Made by a program: the position numbers and the translations under genes | Notes under the pieces: model-generated | Told to the model about the DNA's origin: nothing | Database searches by the model: none | Seen by the model: only the letters and a program-made list of their open reading frames with translations | Source: Oscillospiraceae bacterium | GTDB lineage: Bacteria > Bacillota > Clostridia > Oscillospirales > Acutalibacteraceae | Direction of reading: 5' to 3' | Length of the DNA stretch: 64,000 bases | NCBI GenBank assembly: GCA_015065975.1 | Contig: SVPG01000010.1 | Coordinates: 1-64,000, forward strand | Shown here: positions 51,629 to 61,720 of the stretch, piece by piece | How the letters are laid out: each line of letters opens with the position of its first letter | How positions within the stretch are numbered: the first letter of the stretch is position 1

Positions 51629-52171
51629 ATGGCAGCAAGAATGAAGACTTTCTATAAGGATGAGGTTGCACCCGCCCTTATGAAGAAATTTGAGTACAAA
51701 TCTGTCATGCAGATCCCGAAGCTTGACAAGATCGTCATCAACTGCGGCAGCGGTGAGGCAAGAGATAACTCCAAGGTTGTCGACGCTATCGTCAACGATC
51801 TCGGCATTATCACCGGCCAGCGTCCCGTTGTCTGCCGTGCAAAGAAGTCGGTCGCTAACTTCAAGCTCAGAGAGGGCATGGTTATCGGCGCAAAGGTTAC
51901 CCTTCGCGGCGACAGAATGTACGAGTTCCTCGACAGACTTTTCAATGTAGCACTTCCGCGTGTTCGTGACTTCCGCGGAATCAACCCCAACTCCTTCGAC
52001 GGACGCGGCAACTACAACATGGGTCTTAAGGAACAGCTTATTTTCCCTGAGATCGATTATGATAAGATCGACAAGGTTCGCGGTATGGACATCTGCTTTG
52101 TAACAACCGCAACCACCGACGAAGAGGCACGCGAGCTGCTCACTCTTATGGGCGCTCCGTTCGAGAAGTAG
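51629..52171 (+). CDS. rplE: 50S ribosomal protein L5
   Basis: The protein has 180 residues. [38 protein letters not shown] and [15 protein letters not shown] are diagnostic. L5 binds 5S rRNA and touches the P-site tRNA. GGGAGGGTG precedes ATG. Confidence 0.98.
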   Translation: MAARMKTFYKDEVAPALMKKFEYKSVMQIPKLDKIVINCGSGEARDNSKVVDAIVNDLGIITGQRPVVCRAKKSVANFKLREGMVIGAKVTLRGDRMYEFLDRLFNVALPRVRDFRGINPNSFDGRGNYNMGLKEQLIFPEIDYDKIDKVRGMDICFVTTATTDEEARELLTLMGAPFEK

Positions 52172-52184
52172 GGAGGGAAATATT

Positions 52185-52370
52185 GTGGCTAAGACATCAA
52201 TGAAGGTAAAGCAGCAGAGAGCTGCAAAATTTTCCACCAGAGCGTACAACCGCTGCAAGATCTGCGGCCGTCCGCACGCCTATATCCGTAAGTTTGGCGT
52301 TTGCCGCATCTGCTTCAGAGAGCTCGCTCATAAGGGCGAGATCCCCGGAGTAAGAAAAGCAAGCTGGTAA
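52185..52370 (+). CDS. rpsZ: 30S ribosomal protein S14, zinc type
   Basis: The protein has 61 residues. Two CxxC pairs ([17 protein letters not shown] and CRIC) bind zinc, so this is the short type Z form. KASW is the usual C-terminus. GTG start after GGGAGGG. Confidence 0.98.
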   Translation: MAKTSMKVKQQRAAKFSTRAYNRCKICGRPHAYIRKFGVCRICFRELAHKGEIPGVRKASW

Positions 52371-52383
52371 GGAGGTAACGTAA

Positions 52384-52788
52384 ATGCAAATCACAGATAC
52401 CATCGCTGATCTGCTTACGCGCATCCGCAACGCAAGCAGCGCCAAGCACGAAACAGTTGACATCCCCGCCTCCAACATGAAGAAGGCAATCGTTCAGATT
52501 CTTGCTGACGAGGGATACATCAAGGGCTTCACCGTTATCGAGGACAAGAAGAATACACAGGGCGTTATCCGTGTAACCCTCAAGTACGGTGCAAACAAGG
52601 CTCCGGCTATCAACGGCCTCAAGAGAGTTTCCAAGCCCGGACTGAGAATTTATTCCAACGTTGAGGATATGCCCAAGGTTCTTAAGGGTCTTGGTATTGC
52701 TATCCTGTCGACATCCAAGGGCGTTATGACCGATAAGAAGGCACGCCAGGAGAACGTCGGCGGCGAAGTCCTCGCGTTCATCTGGTAA
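52384..52788 (+). CDS. rpsH: 30S ribosomal protein S8
   Basis: The protein has 134 residues. [20 protein letters not shown] at the start and [20 protein letters not shown] near the end are diagnostic. S8 is the feedback regulator of the spc operon in E. coli. Confidence 0.98.
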   Translation: MQITDTIADLLTRIRNASSAKHETVDIPASNMKKAIVQILADEGYIKGFTVIEDKKNTQGVIRVTLKYGANKAPAINGLKRVSKPGLRIYSNVEDMPKVLKGLGIAILSTSKGVMTDKKARQENVGGEVLAFIW

Positions 52789-52803
52789 GGGAGGTAAAGC
52801 TAT

Positions 52804-53352
52804 ATGTCAAGAATTGGCAGAAAGCCGATAGCGATTCCCGCAGGCGTAGAGGTCAAGGTTGCTGAGAATGTAGTAACCGTTAAGGGCCCCAAGGGCGAGC
52901 TTTGCCAGAACATCCACCCCAACATGAAGGTAGATGTTGACGGCGCAGTCGTAACAGTCACCAGACCGGACGACACCAAGATCAACCGTTCGCTCCACGG
53001 TCTTTCCCGTACTCTTATTGCTAACATGGTAGAAGGCGTTTCCAACGGCTTCAAGAAAGAGCTCGATGTTATCGGTATCGGTTACAGAGCAGCAAAAGAG
53101 GGCAAGAACCTCGTTATGAACCTCGGTTTCTCGCATCAGGTCATCATGCCGGAGATAGACGGCATCTCTATCGAGGTTCCGGGTCCCAATAAGATCATTA
53201 TTTCCGGTCCCGATAAGCAGAAGGTCGGTCAGTTTGCAGCCGAGGTTCGCGAGAAGCGTCCCCCGGAGCCCTATAAGGGCAAGGGCATCCGTTACACCGG
53301 TGAGGTCGTCCGCAAGAAGGAAGGCAAGGCCGGTAAGGGCGCCAAGAAGTAA
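52804..53352 (+). CDS. rplF: 50S ribosomal protein L6
   Basis: The protein has 182 residues. [18 protein letters not shown] and [16 protein letters not shown] are diagnostic, and the Lys-rich tail is usual. L6 sits near the factor-binding site. Confidence 0.98.
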   Translation: MSRIGRKPIAIPAGVEVKVAENVVTVKGPKGELCQNIHPNMKVDVDGAVVTVTRPDDTKINRSLHGLSRTLIANMVEGVSNGFKKELDVIGIGYRAAKEGKNLVMNLGFSHQVIMPEIDGISIEVPGPNKIIISGPDKQKVGQFAAEVREKRPPEPYKGKGIRYTGEVVRKKEGKAGKGAKK

Positions 53353-53370
53353 AGGAAGGAGTGAGAAAAT

Positions 53371-53730
53371 ATGGTCAAGAGACCCGACACAAAGAAAGCA
53401 AGACTTCACAGACATGTCAGAGTGCGCGGCAAAATTGAGGGTACCCCTGAGCGTCCCCGCTTGAACGTTTTCCGCTCCTCTAAGCACATCTATGCACAGC
53501 TTATAGATGACCTTAACGGCGTTACACTCTGCGCAGCTTCTTCCAACGAAGCAGCATTCGAGGGCAACGGCGGCAATAAGGAAGCAGCCCGCAAGGTTGG
53601 CAAGCTCATCGCAGAGCGCGCTGCACAGAAGAGCATCACCACTGTTGTTTTCGACAGAGGCGGATATATCTATCACGGCCGCGTCATGGAGCTGGCCGAA
53701 GGCGCCCGCGAGGGCGGCCTCAAGTTCTAA
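53371..53730 (+). CDS. rplR: 50S ribosomal protein L18
   Basis: The protein has 119 residues. [18 protein letters not shown] and [20 protein letters not shown] are diagnostic. L18 binds 5S rRNA with L5. Confidence 0.98.
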   Translation: MVKRPDTKKARLHRHVRVRGKIEGTPERPRLNVFRSSKHIYAQLIDDLNGVTLCAASSNEAAFEGNGGNKEAARKVGKLIAERAAQKSITTVVFDRGGYIYHGRVMELAEGAREGGLKF

Positions 53731-53745
53731 GGAGGAGGAATAACT

Positions 53746-54261
53746 TTGGCTAGATTTGACGCGCCCCGCAAGCAGGAAGAGCAGTCGGAATTCACTGAGA
53801 AGGTCGTAGCTATCAACCGTGTTTCCAAGACGGTCAAGGGCGGACGTATCATGAAGTTCTCGGCACTTATCGTAGTCGGCGACGGTAAAGGAACCGTTGG
53901 CGTAGGTACAGGTAAGGCAAACGAAGTTCCCGACGCTATCCGCAAGGGTATAGAAGACGCAAAGAAGAACCTTGTAACGGTTTCTCTTCGCGGCACAACA
54001 ATTCCGCACGAGGTTCTCGGCAGCTTTGGTGCAGGCAGAGTCCTGCTCAAGCCGGCAGCACCCGGTACCGGCGTTATCGCCGGCGGCCCGGTCCGTGCCG
54101 TCATGGAAGCAGTCGGAATCAAGGACATCAGAACCAAGGCTCTGCGCTCCAACAACCCCAGCAACGTTGTCAAGGCAACACTTGCAGGTCTTATGGAGCT
54201 TCGCGATGTACAGCAGGTTGCTGCTACACGCGGTAAGGAAGTCCGGGAAATCCTGGGCTAA
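53746..54261 (+). CDS. rpsE: 30S ribosomal protein S5
   Basis: The protein has 171 residues. [20 protein letters not shown], the [20 protein letters not shown] block and [17 protein letters not shown] are diagnostic. TTG start after a double site GGAGGAGG. Confidence 0.98.
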   Translation: MARFDAPRKQEEQSEFTEKVVAINRVSKTVKGGRIMKFSALIVVGDGKGTVGVGTGKANEVPDAIRKGIEDAKKNLVTVSLRGTTIPHEVLGSFGAGRVLLKPAAPGTGVIAGGPVRAVMEAVGIKDIRTKALRSNNPSNVVKATLAGLMELRDVQQVAATRGKEVREILG

Positions 54262-54278
54262 CGAGGAGGGCATAAACA

Positions 54279-54458
54279 ATGGCTGATATTAAAGTAAAGC
54301 TCGTAAAGAGCCTGATCGGATCCAAGAAGGATCAGATCGCCACTGCACATGCACTTGGCCTCTGGAAGGTCGGCGACGAAACCGTACAGCCGAACAATCC
54401 GCAGACCATGGGCAAGGTCAACAAAATTAACCACCTCGTCAGCGTGAGCGAGAATTAA
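54279..54458 (+). CDS. rpmD: 50S ribosomal protein L30
   Basis: The protein has 59 residues, normal size. [19 protein letters not shown] and the block [20 protein letters not shown], then [12 protein letters not shown], identify L30. ATG 54279 follows GAGGAGGG; 17 bases separate it from rpsE and 17 from rplO. Confidence 0.97.
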   Translation: MADIKVKLVKSLIGSKKDQIATAHALGLWKVGDETVQPNNPQTMGKVNKINHLVSVSEN

Positions 54459-54475
54459 GCAGGGAGGTGCAACGA

Positions 54476-54916
54476 ATGAAACTCGAATCATTATCTCCGG
54501 CGGAGGGTTCTCGCCGCGACGTTAAGAGAATTGGCAGAGGTCACGGTTCCGGAAACGGCAAGACTGCCGGTAAGGGACACAAGGGCCAGAAGGCACGTGC
54601 CGGCCGCGGTATGCGTGCAGGCTTCGAAGGCGGACAGATGCCTCTCCAGAGACGTCTTCCGAAGAGAGGCTTCAACAACATTTTTGCAACCAATTATGCA
54701 ATTGTAAATGTCGATCAGCTGAATGCCTTTGAGGATGGAGCCGTTGTAGATACCGAGGCTCTTGTAAAGGCCGGTCTGGTCAAGAAAACACTGGACGGCA
54801 TCAAGGTTCTCGGAAGCGGAAATGTCGAGAAGAAGCTTACCGTCAAGGCAGCTGCTTTCTCCGAGACCGCTAAGCAGAAAATTGAAGCTGCCGGAGGAAA
54901 GGCAGAGGTGATCTAA
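54476..54916 (+). CDS. rplO: 50S ribosomal protein L15
   Basis: The protein has 146 residues. [20 protein letters not shown] and [18 protein letters not shown] are diagnostic. ATG 54476 follows AGGGAGGTG. It ends immediately before the secY start. Confidence 0.98.
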   Translation: MKLESLSPAEGSRRDVKRIGRGHGSGNGKTAGKGHKGQKARAGRGMRAGFEGGQMPLQRRLPKRGFNNIFATNYAIVNVDQLNAFEDGAVVDTEALVKAGLVKKTLDGIKVLGSGNVEKKLTVKAAAFSETAKQKIEAAGGKAEVI

Positions 54917-56290
54917 GTGTTTAAAATACTCAAAAACGCCTGGACTATTCCCGAGCTTCGCAAAAAGTTGCTTTTCACATTTTTTGTTATCCTGGTTTTC
55001 AGAATCGGTTCCGCAATCCCGGTACCGTTCATGGATATCAATGTTCTCAAGGCTACCCTCGATACTCTTACACAGCAGGATCCGGGTACTCTTGTAAGCT
55101 ACCTCAACACACTCTCCGGCGGCGCGTTTGCTAACGCAACGCTCTTCGCAATGAGTGTTACACCGTACATCAACGCATCGATTATCATGCAGCTCCTCAC
55201 TGTCGCTATCCCGGCTCTCGAAAGACTGTCCAAGGAAGGCGAGGAGGGACGCAAGAAGATCGCTCAGTATACCCGTTATGCTACCGTTATTCTCGGTCTC
55301 ATTCAGGGCTTTGCGTTCTACATGTTCCTTCGCAACAGTGAGTGCACAGTACAGGGAAGCCAGTACTACGGCATGAAGGTTATGACACAGTTCGACGGTG
55401 CTTTCACCAACATCTATGTCGGCATCTTCATCACCCTCGTATTCACTGCAGGTTCTGCACTTATGATGTGGCTCGGCGAGCAGATCAACCAGAAGGGTAT
55501 CGGCAACGGTATCTCCATCCTGCTCTTCGCAGGTATCGTATCGCAGGGTCCGCAGATCTTCACCCAGCTTTATGTATGGTTCATGCGCGGCCTCATGGGC
55601 GAGACCAAGTATCTCTTCTTCGTACCGCTCATGCTCGTCGTATTCCTCGGCGTTATCGGTTTCATCGTATTCATGAACAATGCCGAGAGAAGAATCCCCA
55701 TCCAGTACGCCAAGAGAGTTGTCGGACGTAAAATGTACGGAGGACAGAGCACACATATTCCCATCAAGGTCAATATGTCCGGTGTTATGCCGATCATCTT
55801 TGCTTCCTCCATTCTTTCCATCCCCGGCACCATCAAGCTGTTCGTATACGGCAGCGAGGTCACACAGGCTGAGAAGAACTCCTTCTGGTACAAGGCACTC
55901 AACATCTTCTCTGCAACTGACCACGCTTGGCTCTACTGCATCATCTTCTTCATACTCATAATCCTGTTTGCTTACTTCTATGTAACCATTCAGTACAACC
56001 CGATCGAGATGGCTAACAACCTTCGCAAGAACTCCGGTACCGTTCCCGGTATCCGTCCCGGCAAGGCAACTGCTGATTTCATCGGCAAGATCATCTCCAG
56101 AATCACACTGATCGGCGCTCTCTTCCTCAGCGTTATCGCTATCCTGCCGATCGTTCTCGGTGCTGTATTCAAGGAGCCCATAGGAATGAGCGGCACATCG
56201 ATCCTCATCATGGTTGGCGTTGCACTTGAGACCGTTCAGCAGATCGAGTCCCAGATGCTCATGCGTCACTACAAGGGATTCCTTGAATAA
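54917..56290 (+). CDS. secY: protein translocase subunit SecY
   Basis: The protein has 457 residues and ten membrane spans. GTG start, no gap after rplO. PFMDINVLKATLDTL, NASIIMQLLTVAIPALERL and the cytoplasmic loops with RRIPIQYAKRVVGRKMYGGQ are diagnostic. SecY is the protein-conducting channel and is needed to export the sortase substrates of this window. Confidence 0.98.
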   Translation: MFKILKNAWTIPELRKKLLFTFFVILVFRIGSAIPVPFMDINVLKATLDTLTQQDPGTLVSYLNTLSGGAFANATLFAMSVTPYINASIIMQLLTVAIPALERLSKEGEEGRKKIAQYTRYATVILGLIQGFAFYMFLRNSECTVQGSQYYGMKVMTQFDGAFTNIYVGIFITLVFTAGSALMMWLGEQINQKGIGNGISILLFAGIVSQGPQIFTQLYVWFMRGLMGETKYLFFVPLMLVVFLGVIGFIVFMNNAERRIPIQYAKRVVGRKMYGGQSTHIPIKVNMSGVMPIIFASSILSIPGTIKLFVYGSEVTQAEKNSFWYKALNIFSATDHAWLYCIIFFILIILFAYFYVTIQYNPIEMANNLRKNSGTVPGIRPGKATADFIGKIISRITLIGALFLSVIAILPIVLGAVFKEPIGMSGTSILIMVGVALETVQQIESQMLMRHYKGFLE

Positions 56291-56387
56291 TAATCGCTGT
56301 TTTTGAGGCAAAGCTTAAAGCAGGCAGGGTTGTCTGCCAAGTGTAGTTCAACCCTGCCCCTCACAGTGAGAAAGGATTTAACAAGGT

Positions 56388-57020
56388 ATGAAAATTATAC
56401 TTCTTGGCGCACCCGGCGCCGGCAAGGGAACTCAGGCGGAGATCATCTCCGAGAGACTGAACATTCCCCAGATTTCCACAGGTAATCTCATCAGAGCAGC
56501 GCTGAAAAGCGGCACTGAGATCGGACTGAAGGCAAAGTCCTTCATCGAGGCAGGTCAGCTTGTTCCCGATGAAGTTGTCATCGCCATCATTCAGGAGAGA
56601 ATCGCAGAGGATGACTGCAAGAACGGTTTCATTCTCGACGGTTTCCCCAGAACGATCGCTCAGGCTGAGGCTCTTGACAGAATGGGCACAGTTATCGATA
56701 AGGTTATCGATATCGAGGTAGCTGACGAGGCTATTGCTCAGAGACTGTCCGGACGCCGTGTCTGCGGCTCCTGCGGAAGCTCCTATCACCTCGAGTACAA
56801 AAAGCCGAGCGTCGACGGAGTCTGCGACAAGTGCGGAGACACCCTTGTACAGCGCAAGGATGACCATCCTGATACAGTCATTGCGAGACTTGAGGTCTAT
56901 CACAACGAGACCGAGCCTCTCAAGGCTTACTATCAGAGCACCGGCAAGCTTCGTATCGTAAACGGTCAGGATACCGTTGAAGATACCACAAAGCTGACCT
57001 TCGAGGCACTTGAGGACTGA
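56388..57020 (+). CDS. adk: adenylate kinase
   Basis: The protein has 210 residues. P-loop GAPGAGKGTQA, DGFPRTIAQA and a LID domain with four Cys (CGSCGSSYHL...CDKCG) that bind zinc, as in other Gram-positive enzymes. It converts ATP and AMP to two ADP. 97 bases separate it from secY; GAGAAAGGA precedes ATG. Confidence 0.98.
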   Translation: MKIILLGAPGAGKGTQAEIISERLNIPQISTGNLIRAALKSGTEIGLKAKSFIEAGQLVPDEVVIAIIQERIAEDDCKNGFILDGFPRTIAQAEALDRMGTVIDKVIDIEVADEAIAQRLSGRRVCGSCGSSYHLEYKKPSVDGVCDKCGDTLVQRKDDHPDTVIARLEVYHNETEPLKAYYQSTGKLRIVNGQDTVEDTTKLTFEALED

Positions 57021-57060
57021 TCCGGATAACCGGAAACAGTGTTGAAAGGAAGTCATACAA

Positions 57061-57813
57061 ATGATTATCCAGAAATCAAGCCGAGAGATCATGCTTATGC
57101 GTGCTGCGGGAATAATCACCGCACGCGCGCTGCACGCAACCGGAAAGGCTGTCGAACCGGGAGTCACCACCCTTGAGCTCGACACGATCTGCCGCAAGGT
57201 CATCGAGGAGGCGGGAGCTACTCCTACCTTCCTCGGCTACAACGGTTTCCCGGGAAGCGCGTGCATATCGGTGAACGATCAGGTCATCCACGGCATACCG
57301 AGCAAAGATGTCAAACTCAAAGAGGGCGACATCGTCAGCATAGATGTCGGTGCCTGCATCGGCGGTTTTAACGGAGACAGCGCTTATACCTTCGCCTGCG
57401 GCGATATATCGAAAGAGGCAAGAGCCCTTCTCGATGCCACTGAGCAGTCGCTGTATGAGGGTATCGCGATGGCTAAAACCGGAAACCGAATCGGCGATAT
57501 AGGCTCGACAATACAGAAGTATGTCGAGATGCGCGGTTACTCGGTGGTACGGGAGTTTACCGGCCACGGAGTAGGCGCGGATCTTCACGAAGATCCCAGC
57601 GTTCCTAACTACGGCACCCCCGGCAGGGGAGTGCGGCTCGCACCCGGAATGACATTGGCTATCGAGCCGATGGTCAACGCCGGAGGCAAGGCTATCAAAA
57701 TTCTTCCCGATGGATGGACTGTAATGACTCAGGACGGCTCACTGTCGGCCCACTTTGAGCATTCAATCGCCATCACAGCTGACGGACCGGTCATACTGAC
57801 CGCACTTGAATGA
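57061..57813 (+). CDS. map: methionine aminopeptidase, type I
   Basis: The protein has 250 residues. It removes the first Met from new proteins. The metal ligands are seen: IVSIDVGACIGGFNGDSAYT (two Asp), TGHGVGADLHEDP (His), IEPMVNAG (Glu) and TQDGSLSAHFEHSI (Glu). GAAAGGAAG precedes ATG. Confidence 0.97.
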   Translation: MIIQKSSREIMLMRAAGIITARALHATGKAVEPGVTTLELDTICRKVIEEAGATPTFLGYNGFPGSACISVNDQVIHGIPSKDVKLKEGDIVSIDVGACIGGFNGDSAYTFACGDISKEARALLDATEQSLYEGIAMAKTGNRIGDIGSTIQKYVEMRGYSVVREFTGHGVGADLHEDPSVPNYGTPGRGVRLAPGMTLAIEPMVNAGGKAIKILPDGWTVMTQDGSLSAHFEHSIAITADGPVILTALE

Positions 57814-58055
57814 TGAAGCGCGGCACAGTTGTCAGAGCGTCGGCGGGGAGAGATAAAGACGGATTGTTCGTTGTTGTCGGTGAGGATAAAGGTTTTGTCC
57901 TCATTTGCAACGGCAAGCGCAGACCGCTCGAAAGGGCGAAGCGCAAAAATCCGTCCCACCTGAAGCCGACGGAAGATACCCTTCCCGAGGAAGGGATGAA
58001 AACAAACCGAATGATTCGCAAAGCACTGGCGCGGCTGCACAGTGCTGATGATTAA
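57810..58055 (+). CDS. KOW-domain RNA-binding protein
   Basis: The protein has 81 residues (80 from ATG 57813). The start [20 protein letters not shown] and the following [19 protein letters not shown] form a KOW-type SH3 fold, as in the L14e/YlxQ-like proteins placed between map and infA in Clostridia and other Firmicutes. It probably binds RNA; its role is not known. It overlaps the map stop codon. Confidence 0.85.
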   Translation: MMKRGTVVRASAGRDKDGLFVVVGEDKGFVLICNGKRRPLERAKRKNPSHLKPTEDTLPEEGMKTNRMIRKALARLHSADD

Positions 58056-58069
58056 AGGAGGCTTTTCCG

Positions 58070-58288
58070 TTGTCAAAACAGGACGTTATTGAGATTGAGG
58101 GTATCGTTAAGGAAGCTCTTCCGAACGCAATGTTCAAGGTTGAACTGCCCAACGGTAAAGAAATCCTGGCTCACATTTCCGGCAAGCTGCGCATGAACTT
58201 CATCCGCATCCTTCCCGGCGACAAAGTGACCATGGAGATGTCACCCTACGACCTTACACGCGGACGCATTACATGGCGTTCCAAGTAA
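58070..58288 (+). CDS. infA: translation initiation factor IF-1
   Basis: The protein has 72 residues. [38 protein letters not shown] and RITWRSK are diagnostic of this S1-type fold. TTG start after AAAGGAGG. Confidence 0.98.
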   Translation: MSKQDVIEIEGIVKEALPNAMFKVELPNGKEILAHISGKLRMNFIRILPGDKVTMEMSPYDLTRGRITWRSK

Positions 58289-58324
58289 GCTTGAAACAAA
58301 GCTACACAATAGGAGGAATACACG

Positions 58325-58438
58325 ATGAAAGTCAGACCTTCTGTAAAGAAAATCTGCGAGAAATGCAAGATCATCAAGCGTCATGGTAAGATCATGGTGA
58401 TCTGCGAAAATCCGAAGCATAAGCAGCGTCAGGGTTAA
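58325..58438 (+). CDS. rpmJ: 50S ribosomal protein L36
   Basis: The protein has 37 residues. [20 protein letters not shown] shows the first Cys pair; [11 protein letters not shown] supplies the last Cys and the His that complete the zinc site. AGGAGG precedes ATG 58325. Confidence 0.98.
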   Translation: MKVRPSVKKICEKCKIIKRHGKIMVICENPKHKQRQG

Positions 58439-58470
58439 TTGACGCATACTAACGGAGGTGTACAAACTAT

Positions 58471-58839
58471 ATGGCTCGTATAGCTGGTGTTGACCTGCCC
58501 AGAGATAAAAGGGTAGAAATCGGTCTTACCTATATATTCGGTATCGGCCGCAAGACAGCTGGCGATATCATCGCAGCCACCGGTGTCAATCCCGACACCC
58601 GTGTCCGTGACCTCACTGAGGACGATATCTCCAAGCTGCGTGATTATATCGATAAGAACTGCACTGTTGAAGGTGACCTTCGCAGAAACGTTGCATTCGA
58701 CATCAAGAGACTTATCGACATTCAGTGCTATCGCGGTGTTCGTCACCGCAAGGGTCTCCCCGTTCGCGGTCAGCGTTCCAAGACGAACGCCCGTACAAGA
58801 AAGGGCCCGAAGAAGACCATAGCAAACAAGAAGAAGTAG
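58471..58839 (+). CDS. rpsM: 30S ribosomal protein S13
   Basis: The protein has 122 residues. [20 protein letters not shown] and [20 protein letters not shown], ending in a basic tail, are diagnostic. First gene of the alpha operon part; ACGGAGGTG precedes ATG. Confidence 0.98.
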   Translation: MARIAGVDLPRDKRVEIGLTYIFGIGRKTAGDIIAATGVNPDTRVRDLTEDDISKLRDYIDKNCTVEGDLRRNVAFDIKRLIDIQCYRGVRHRKGLPVRGQRSKTNARTRKGPKKTIANKKK

Positions 58840-58855
58840 GGAGGATAAGCAGATC

Positions 58856-59260
58856 ATGGCAAAACAAGCACCCAAGAAGGGTACTGCGATCCGCCGCCGC
58901 CGTGAGCGTAAGAACATTGAGCGCGGCGCAGCTCATATCCAGTCCACCTTCAATAATACAATCGTTACTATCACCGACACACAGGGCAACGCTCTTTCGT
59001 GGGCAAGCGCCGGTGAGCTCGGATTCAGAGGATCGAGAAAATCCACCCCCTTCGCTGCACAGTCTGCTGCTGAGACAGCTGCGAAGGCCGCAATGGAGCA
59101 CGGCCTCAAGACTGTTGACGTCTATGTAAAGGGACCCGGTTCAGGCAGAGAGGCTGCCATCCGTGCACTTCAGGGCGCTGGCCTTGAGGTTACAATGATC
59201 AAGGATGTCACGCCGATTCCCCACAACGGCTGCCGTCCCCCGAAGAGAAGACGCGTTTAA
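58856..59260 (+). CDS. rpsK: 30S ribosomal protein S11
   Basis: The protein has 134 residues. [34 protein letters not shown] and [15 protein letters not shown] are diagnostic. S11 shapes the platform of the small subunit. Confidence 0.98.
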   Translation: MAKQAPKKGTAIRRRRERKNIERGAAHIQSTFNNTIVTITDTQGNALSWASAGELGFRGSRKSTPFAAQSAAETAAKAAMEHGLKTVDVYVKGPGSGREAAIRALQGAGLEVTMIKDVTPIPHNGCRPPKRRRV

Positions 59261-59290
59261 TAGCGATATTTTATGGAGGTGTAATCCTTA

Positions 59291-59917
59291 ATGGCAAGAT
59301 ATACAGGTCCTGTATGCAAGCTTTGCCGTCGCGAGGGTCAGAAGCTGTTCCTCAAGGGCGAGCGTTGCTACAGCAGCAGATGCGCCATCGAGCGCAGAAA
59401 TTATGCACCCGGCCAGCATGGTCAGGGCCGCAAGAAGACCTCCGAATATGGTCTTCAGCTTCGTGCAAAGCAGCAGGCTAAGCGTTACTACGGCGTTCTC
59501 GAGAGCCAGTTCCGTGATTACTACGAAATGGCTGCAAGACGTCAGGGTATCGCCGGTGAAAACCTGCTCTTCATCCTCGAGAGCCGTCTCGACAACGTAG
59601 TTTACAGACTCGGTTGGGCTACCTCGAGAAAGGAAGCACGTCAGCTCGTACTTCACGGTCACTTCACTGTTGACGGCAAGCGCGTCAACATTCCCTCTTA
59701 TTTGACAAAGCCCGGTCAGGTCATCGCAATCGCTTCCTCCAGCAAGGACAGCGAGAAGATCAAGGCTGTTGTTGAAGCATCTGCATCCAAGCCCATCGTT
59801 AAGTGGCTTGAGCTCGACAGAGAGAATCTGAAGGCAAAGGTCATTGGCATTCCTGAGAGAGCAGACATCGATCTCGCAGTTGAAGAGACACTCATCGTCG
59901 AGTTGTACTCCAAGTAA
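59291..59917 (+). CDS. rpsD: 30S ribosomal protein S4, zinc-binding type
   Basis: The protein has 208 residues. The N-terminus has [18 protein letters not shown] and a further Cys (SSRC), the four-Cys zinc form; [14 protein letters not shown] and the S4 RNA-binding domain ([12 protein letters not shown]) follow. In E. coli S4 represses the alpha operon. Confidence 0.98.
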   Translation: MARYTGPVCKLCRREGQKLFLKGERCYSSRCAIERRNYAPGQHGQGRKKTSEYGLQLRAKQQAKRYYGVLESQFRDYYEMAARRQGIAGENLLFILESRLDNVVYRLGWATSRKEARQLVLHGHFTVDGKRVNIPSYLTKPGQVIAIASSSKDSEKIKAVVEASASKPIVKWLELDRENLKAKVIGIPERADIDLAVEETLIVELYSK

Positions 59918-59941
59918 TGTCAATTTCTGACAAGGGTTTAA

Positions 59942-59950
59942 TGGTATAAT
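59942..59950 (+). promoter_or_regulatory. possible internal promoter before rpoA
   Basis: TGGTATAAT is an extended -10 box in the 66-base gap before rpoA. No -35 box stands at proper distance. It could give rpoA and rplQ extra transcription. Confidence 0.45.
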
Positions 59951-59983
59951 CGTCAGTGCTTAAAACTAAAAGGAGGGTTATGA

Positions 59984-60937
59984 ATGATCGAGATTGAGAA
60001 GCCCAGGATCGAAATAGCTGAACTTACACCCGACGGAAGATATGGTCGATTTGTAGTTGAGCCTCTTGAGAAGGGCTACGGAACCACCCTCGGAAATTCA
60101 CTCAGAAGAGTGCTGCTGTCCTCTCTCGAGGGCGTCGCAGTCAACTTCATAAAGATTGACGGTGTCGTTCACGAGTTTTCCACCATACCCGGCGTCAAAG
60201 AGGATGTCGCCGAGATAATCCTTAACATAAAGGGACTCACAGCCAACCTGTTTGGCGACGGTCCCAAGACAGTCGTAATCGACGCGGAGGGAGAAGGCGA
60301 AGTTACCGCAGGCTCCATCATGTGCGACAGCGAGGTTGAGATCCTCAACCCCGATATGCACATCGCTACCCTGGCTGAGGATGCTAAGCTCTATATGGAG
60401 ATCACCCTCGATACAGGCCGCGGATACGTTTCGGCTGAACGCAACAAGCAGAATCTGCAGCAGAATGTTATCGGACTTCTTCCGGTAGATTCCATCTACA
60501 CTCCCGTAACAAAGGTCAACTTCAGAGTTGAGAACACCCGTGTCGGCAATGTTACCGACCTCGATAAGCTCACCCTTGAAGTCTGGACAAACGGAACCAT
60601 CAATGCTCAGGAGGCCGTTTCGGTCACAGCAAAGGTTCTTACCGAGCACCTTAATCTCTTTGTTGAGCTGTCCGAGGGTATCGGCGGCGCAGAGATCATG
60701 GTCGAAAGCACACCTTCGGGAAGCGAAAAGATACTGCAGATGACCATAGAAGAGCTCGACCTTTCCGTTCGTTCCTTCAACTGCCTCAAGCGTGCAGGAA
60801 TCAACACGGTCGAGGATCTCATCAGTAAGACCGAGGATGACATGATGAAGGTCAGAAACCTCGGCAGAAAGTCCCTCGAGGAGGTTGTAGCTAAGCTCGA
60901 CACGCTCGGCTACGCACTCCGTAAGGACGACGACTAA
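59984..60937 (+). CDS. rpoA: RNA polymerase subunit alpha
   Basis: The protein has 317 residues. The assembly domain ([20 protein letters not shown]) and the C-terminal domain ([36 protein letters not shown]) are complete. AAAGGAGGG precedes ATG. Confidence 0.98.
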   Translation: MIEIEKPRIEIAELTPDGRYGRFVVEPLEKGYGTTLGNSLRRVLLSSLEGVAVNFIKIDGVVHEFSTIPGVKEDVAEIILNIKGLTANLFGDGPKTVVIDAEGEGEVTAGSIMCDSEVEILNPDMHIATLAEDAKLYMEITLDTGRGYVSAERNKQNLQQNVIGLLPVDSIYTPVTKVNFRVENTRVGNVTDLDKLTLEVWTNGTINAQEAVSVTAKVLTEHLNLFVELSEGIGGAEIMVESTPSGSEKILQMTIEELDLSVRSFNCLKRAGINTVEDLISKTEDDMMKVRNLGRKSLEEVVAKLDTLGYALRKDDD

Positions 60938-60958
60938 TAACAAAAAGGAGTGAATTCA

Positions 60959-61300
60959 ATGCCCGGCACAAGAAAACTTGGCAGAGAGACCTCTCACAGA
61001 CTCTCCATGCTCAGAGGCATGGTCACATACCTGCTCGAAAACGGCAGAATTGAGACTACCGCTACCAGAGCCAAGGAAGTCAAGGCTCTTGCCGAGAAAA
61101 TGATCACCATGGCTAAGGACAACACTCTCGCTAATAAGCGTAACGCGATGGCTTTCATCACCAAGGAAGATGTCGTCAAGAAGCTGTTCGACGAGATTGC
61201 TCCGAAATATAAGGACCGCAACGGCGGTTACACCCGCATCATCCTCACAGGTCCCCGCAGAGGCGACGCTGCTGAGATGTGCATCATCGAGCTTGTCTAA
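60959..61300 (+). CDS. rplQ: 50S ribosomal protein L17
   Basis: The protein has 113 residues from ATG 60959; GTG 60950 is in frame but lies on the AAAAAGGAGTG site. [20 protein letters not shown] and [19 protein letters not shown] are diagnostic. Last gene of the cluster. Confidence 0.98.
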   Translation: MPGTRKLGRETSHRLSMLRGMVTYLLENGRIETTATRAKEVKALAEKMITMAKDNTLANKRNAMAFITKEDVVKKLFDEIAPKYKDRNGGYTRIILTGPRRGDAAEMCIIELV

Positions 61301-61321
61301 GTTCGGTAAATAAAAGAGAAT

Positions 61322-61353
61322 CGCTCCGAATTCCCGCAAGGGTCTTCGGAGCG
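61322..61353 (+). terminator. terminator of the ribosomal protein cluster
   Basis: The arms CGCTCCGAA (61322-61330) and TTCGGAGCG (61345-61353) pair, with further CCC/GGG pairing inside, and are followed by seven T. Confidence 0.9.
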
Positions 61354-61404
61354 TTTTTTATTGACAAAAATAAAAAGATTAGCGACGAGGAAAGAACCAA
61401 GGAG

Positions 61405-61605
61405 CTAATCTTTTTCAAATTTTATAATATCACCTATTTCACAATCAAGAGCATAACAAAGAGCATCAAGTGTTTTTGTGCTGATAGCTTCTCCCTTTTT
61501 TATGCGATGTATGGTATTCGCGGAAAATCCCTGCTTGAATATCAGGTTATATTCGGTAATGCCTTTTTTTAAAAGTGTGTCAAAAAATGGCTTGTAACTT
61601 ATCAT
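61405..61605 (-). CDS. small XRE-family repressor
   Basis: The protein has 66 residues, a single Cro/CI helix-turn-helix: FDTLLKKGITEYNLI, FSANTIHRIKKGEAIST and ALDCEIGDIIKFE. The size fits the YozG-type group. It is divergent from the zinc-ribbon membrane protein at 61721, and a palindrome lies between the -35 and -10 boxes of that gene (61648-61669), so the regulator probably acts there. No strong ribosome binding site is seen. Confidence 0.8.
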   Translation of the reverse strand: MISYKPFFDTLLKKGITEYNLIFKQGFSANTIHRIKKGEAISTKTLDALCYALDCEIGDIIKFEKD

Positions 61606-61642
61606 TTTTCATCACCGAAGTTATAATATCATATCTAACTAC

Positions 61643-61671
61643 TTGACTATACTCGAAATATTGAGTATAAT
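61643..61671 (+). promoter_or_regulatory. promoter with inverted-repeat operator
   Basis: TTGACT (61643-61648), 17 bases, TATAAT (61666-61671). The spacer holds the inverted repeat TATACTC (61648-61654) and GAGTATA (61663-61669) with an 8-base centre. A bound dimer would cover both promoter boxes. The divergent XRE gene starts 43 bases away. Confidence 0.75.
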
Positions 61672-61720
61672 TAACCTGACTTTACGTAATTTAGTCAAAA
61701 ATCAAGAGGAGGGATATCTA

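Noticed and set aside
52807-56311. Minus-strand frames of 490 and 606 codons opposite ribosomal protein genes and secY
   Set aside because: The plus-strand genes are certain, and the opposite frames have only the composition expected from their codon use.
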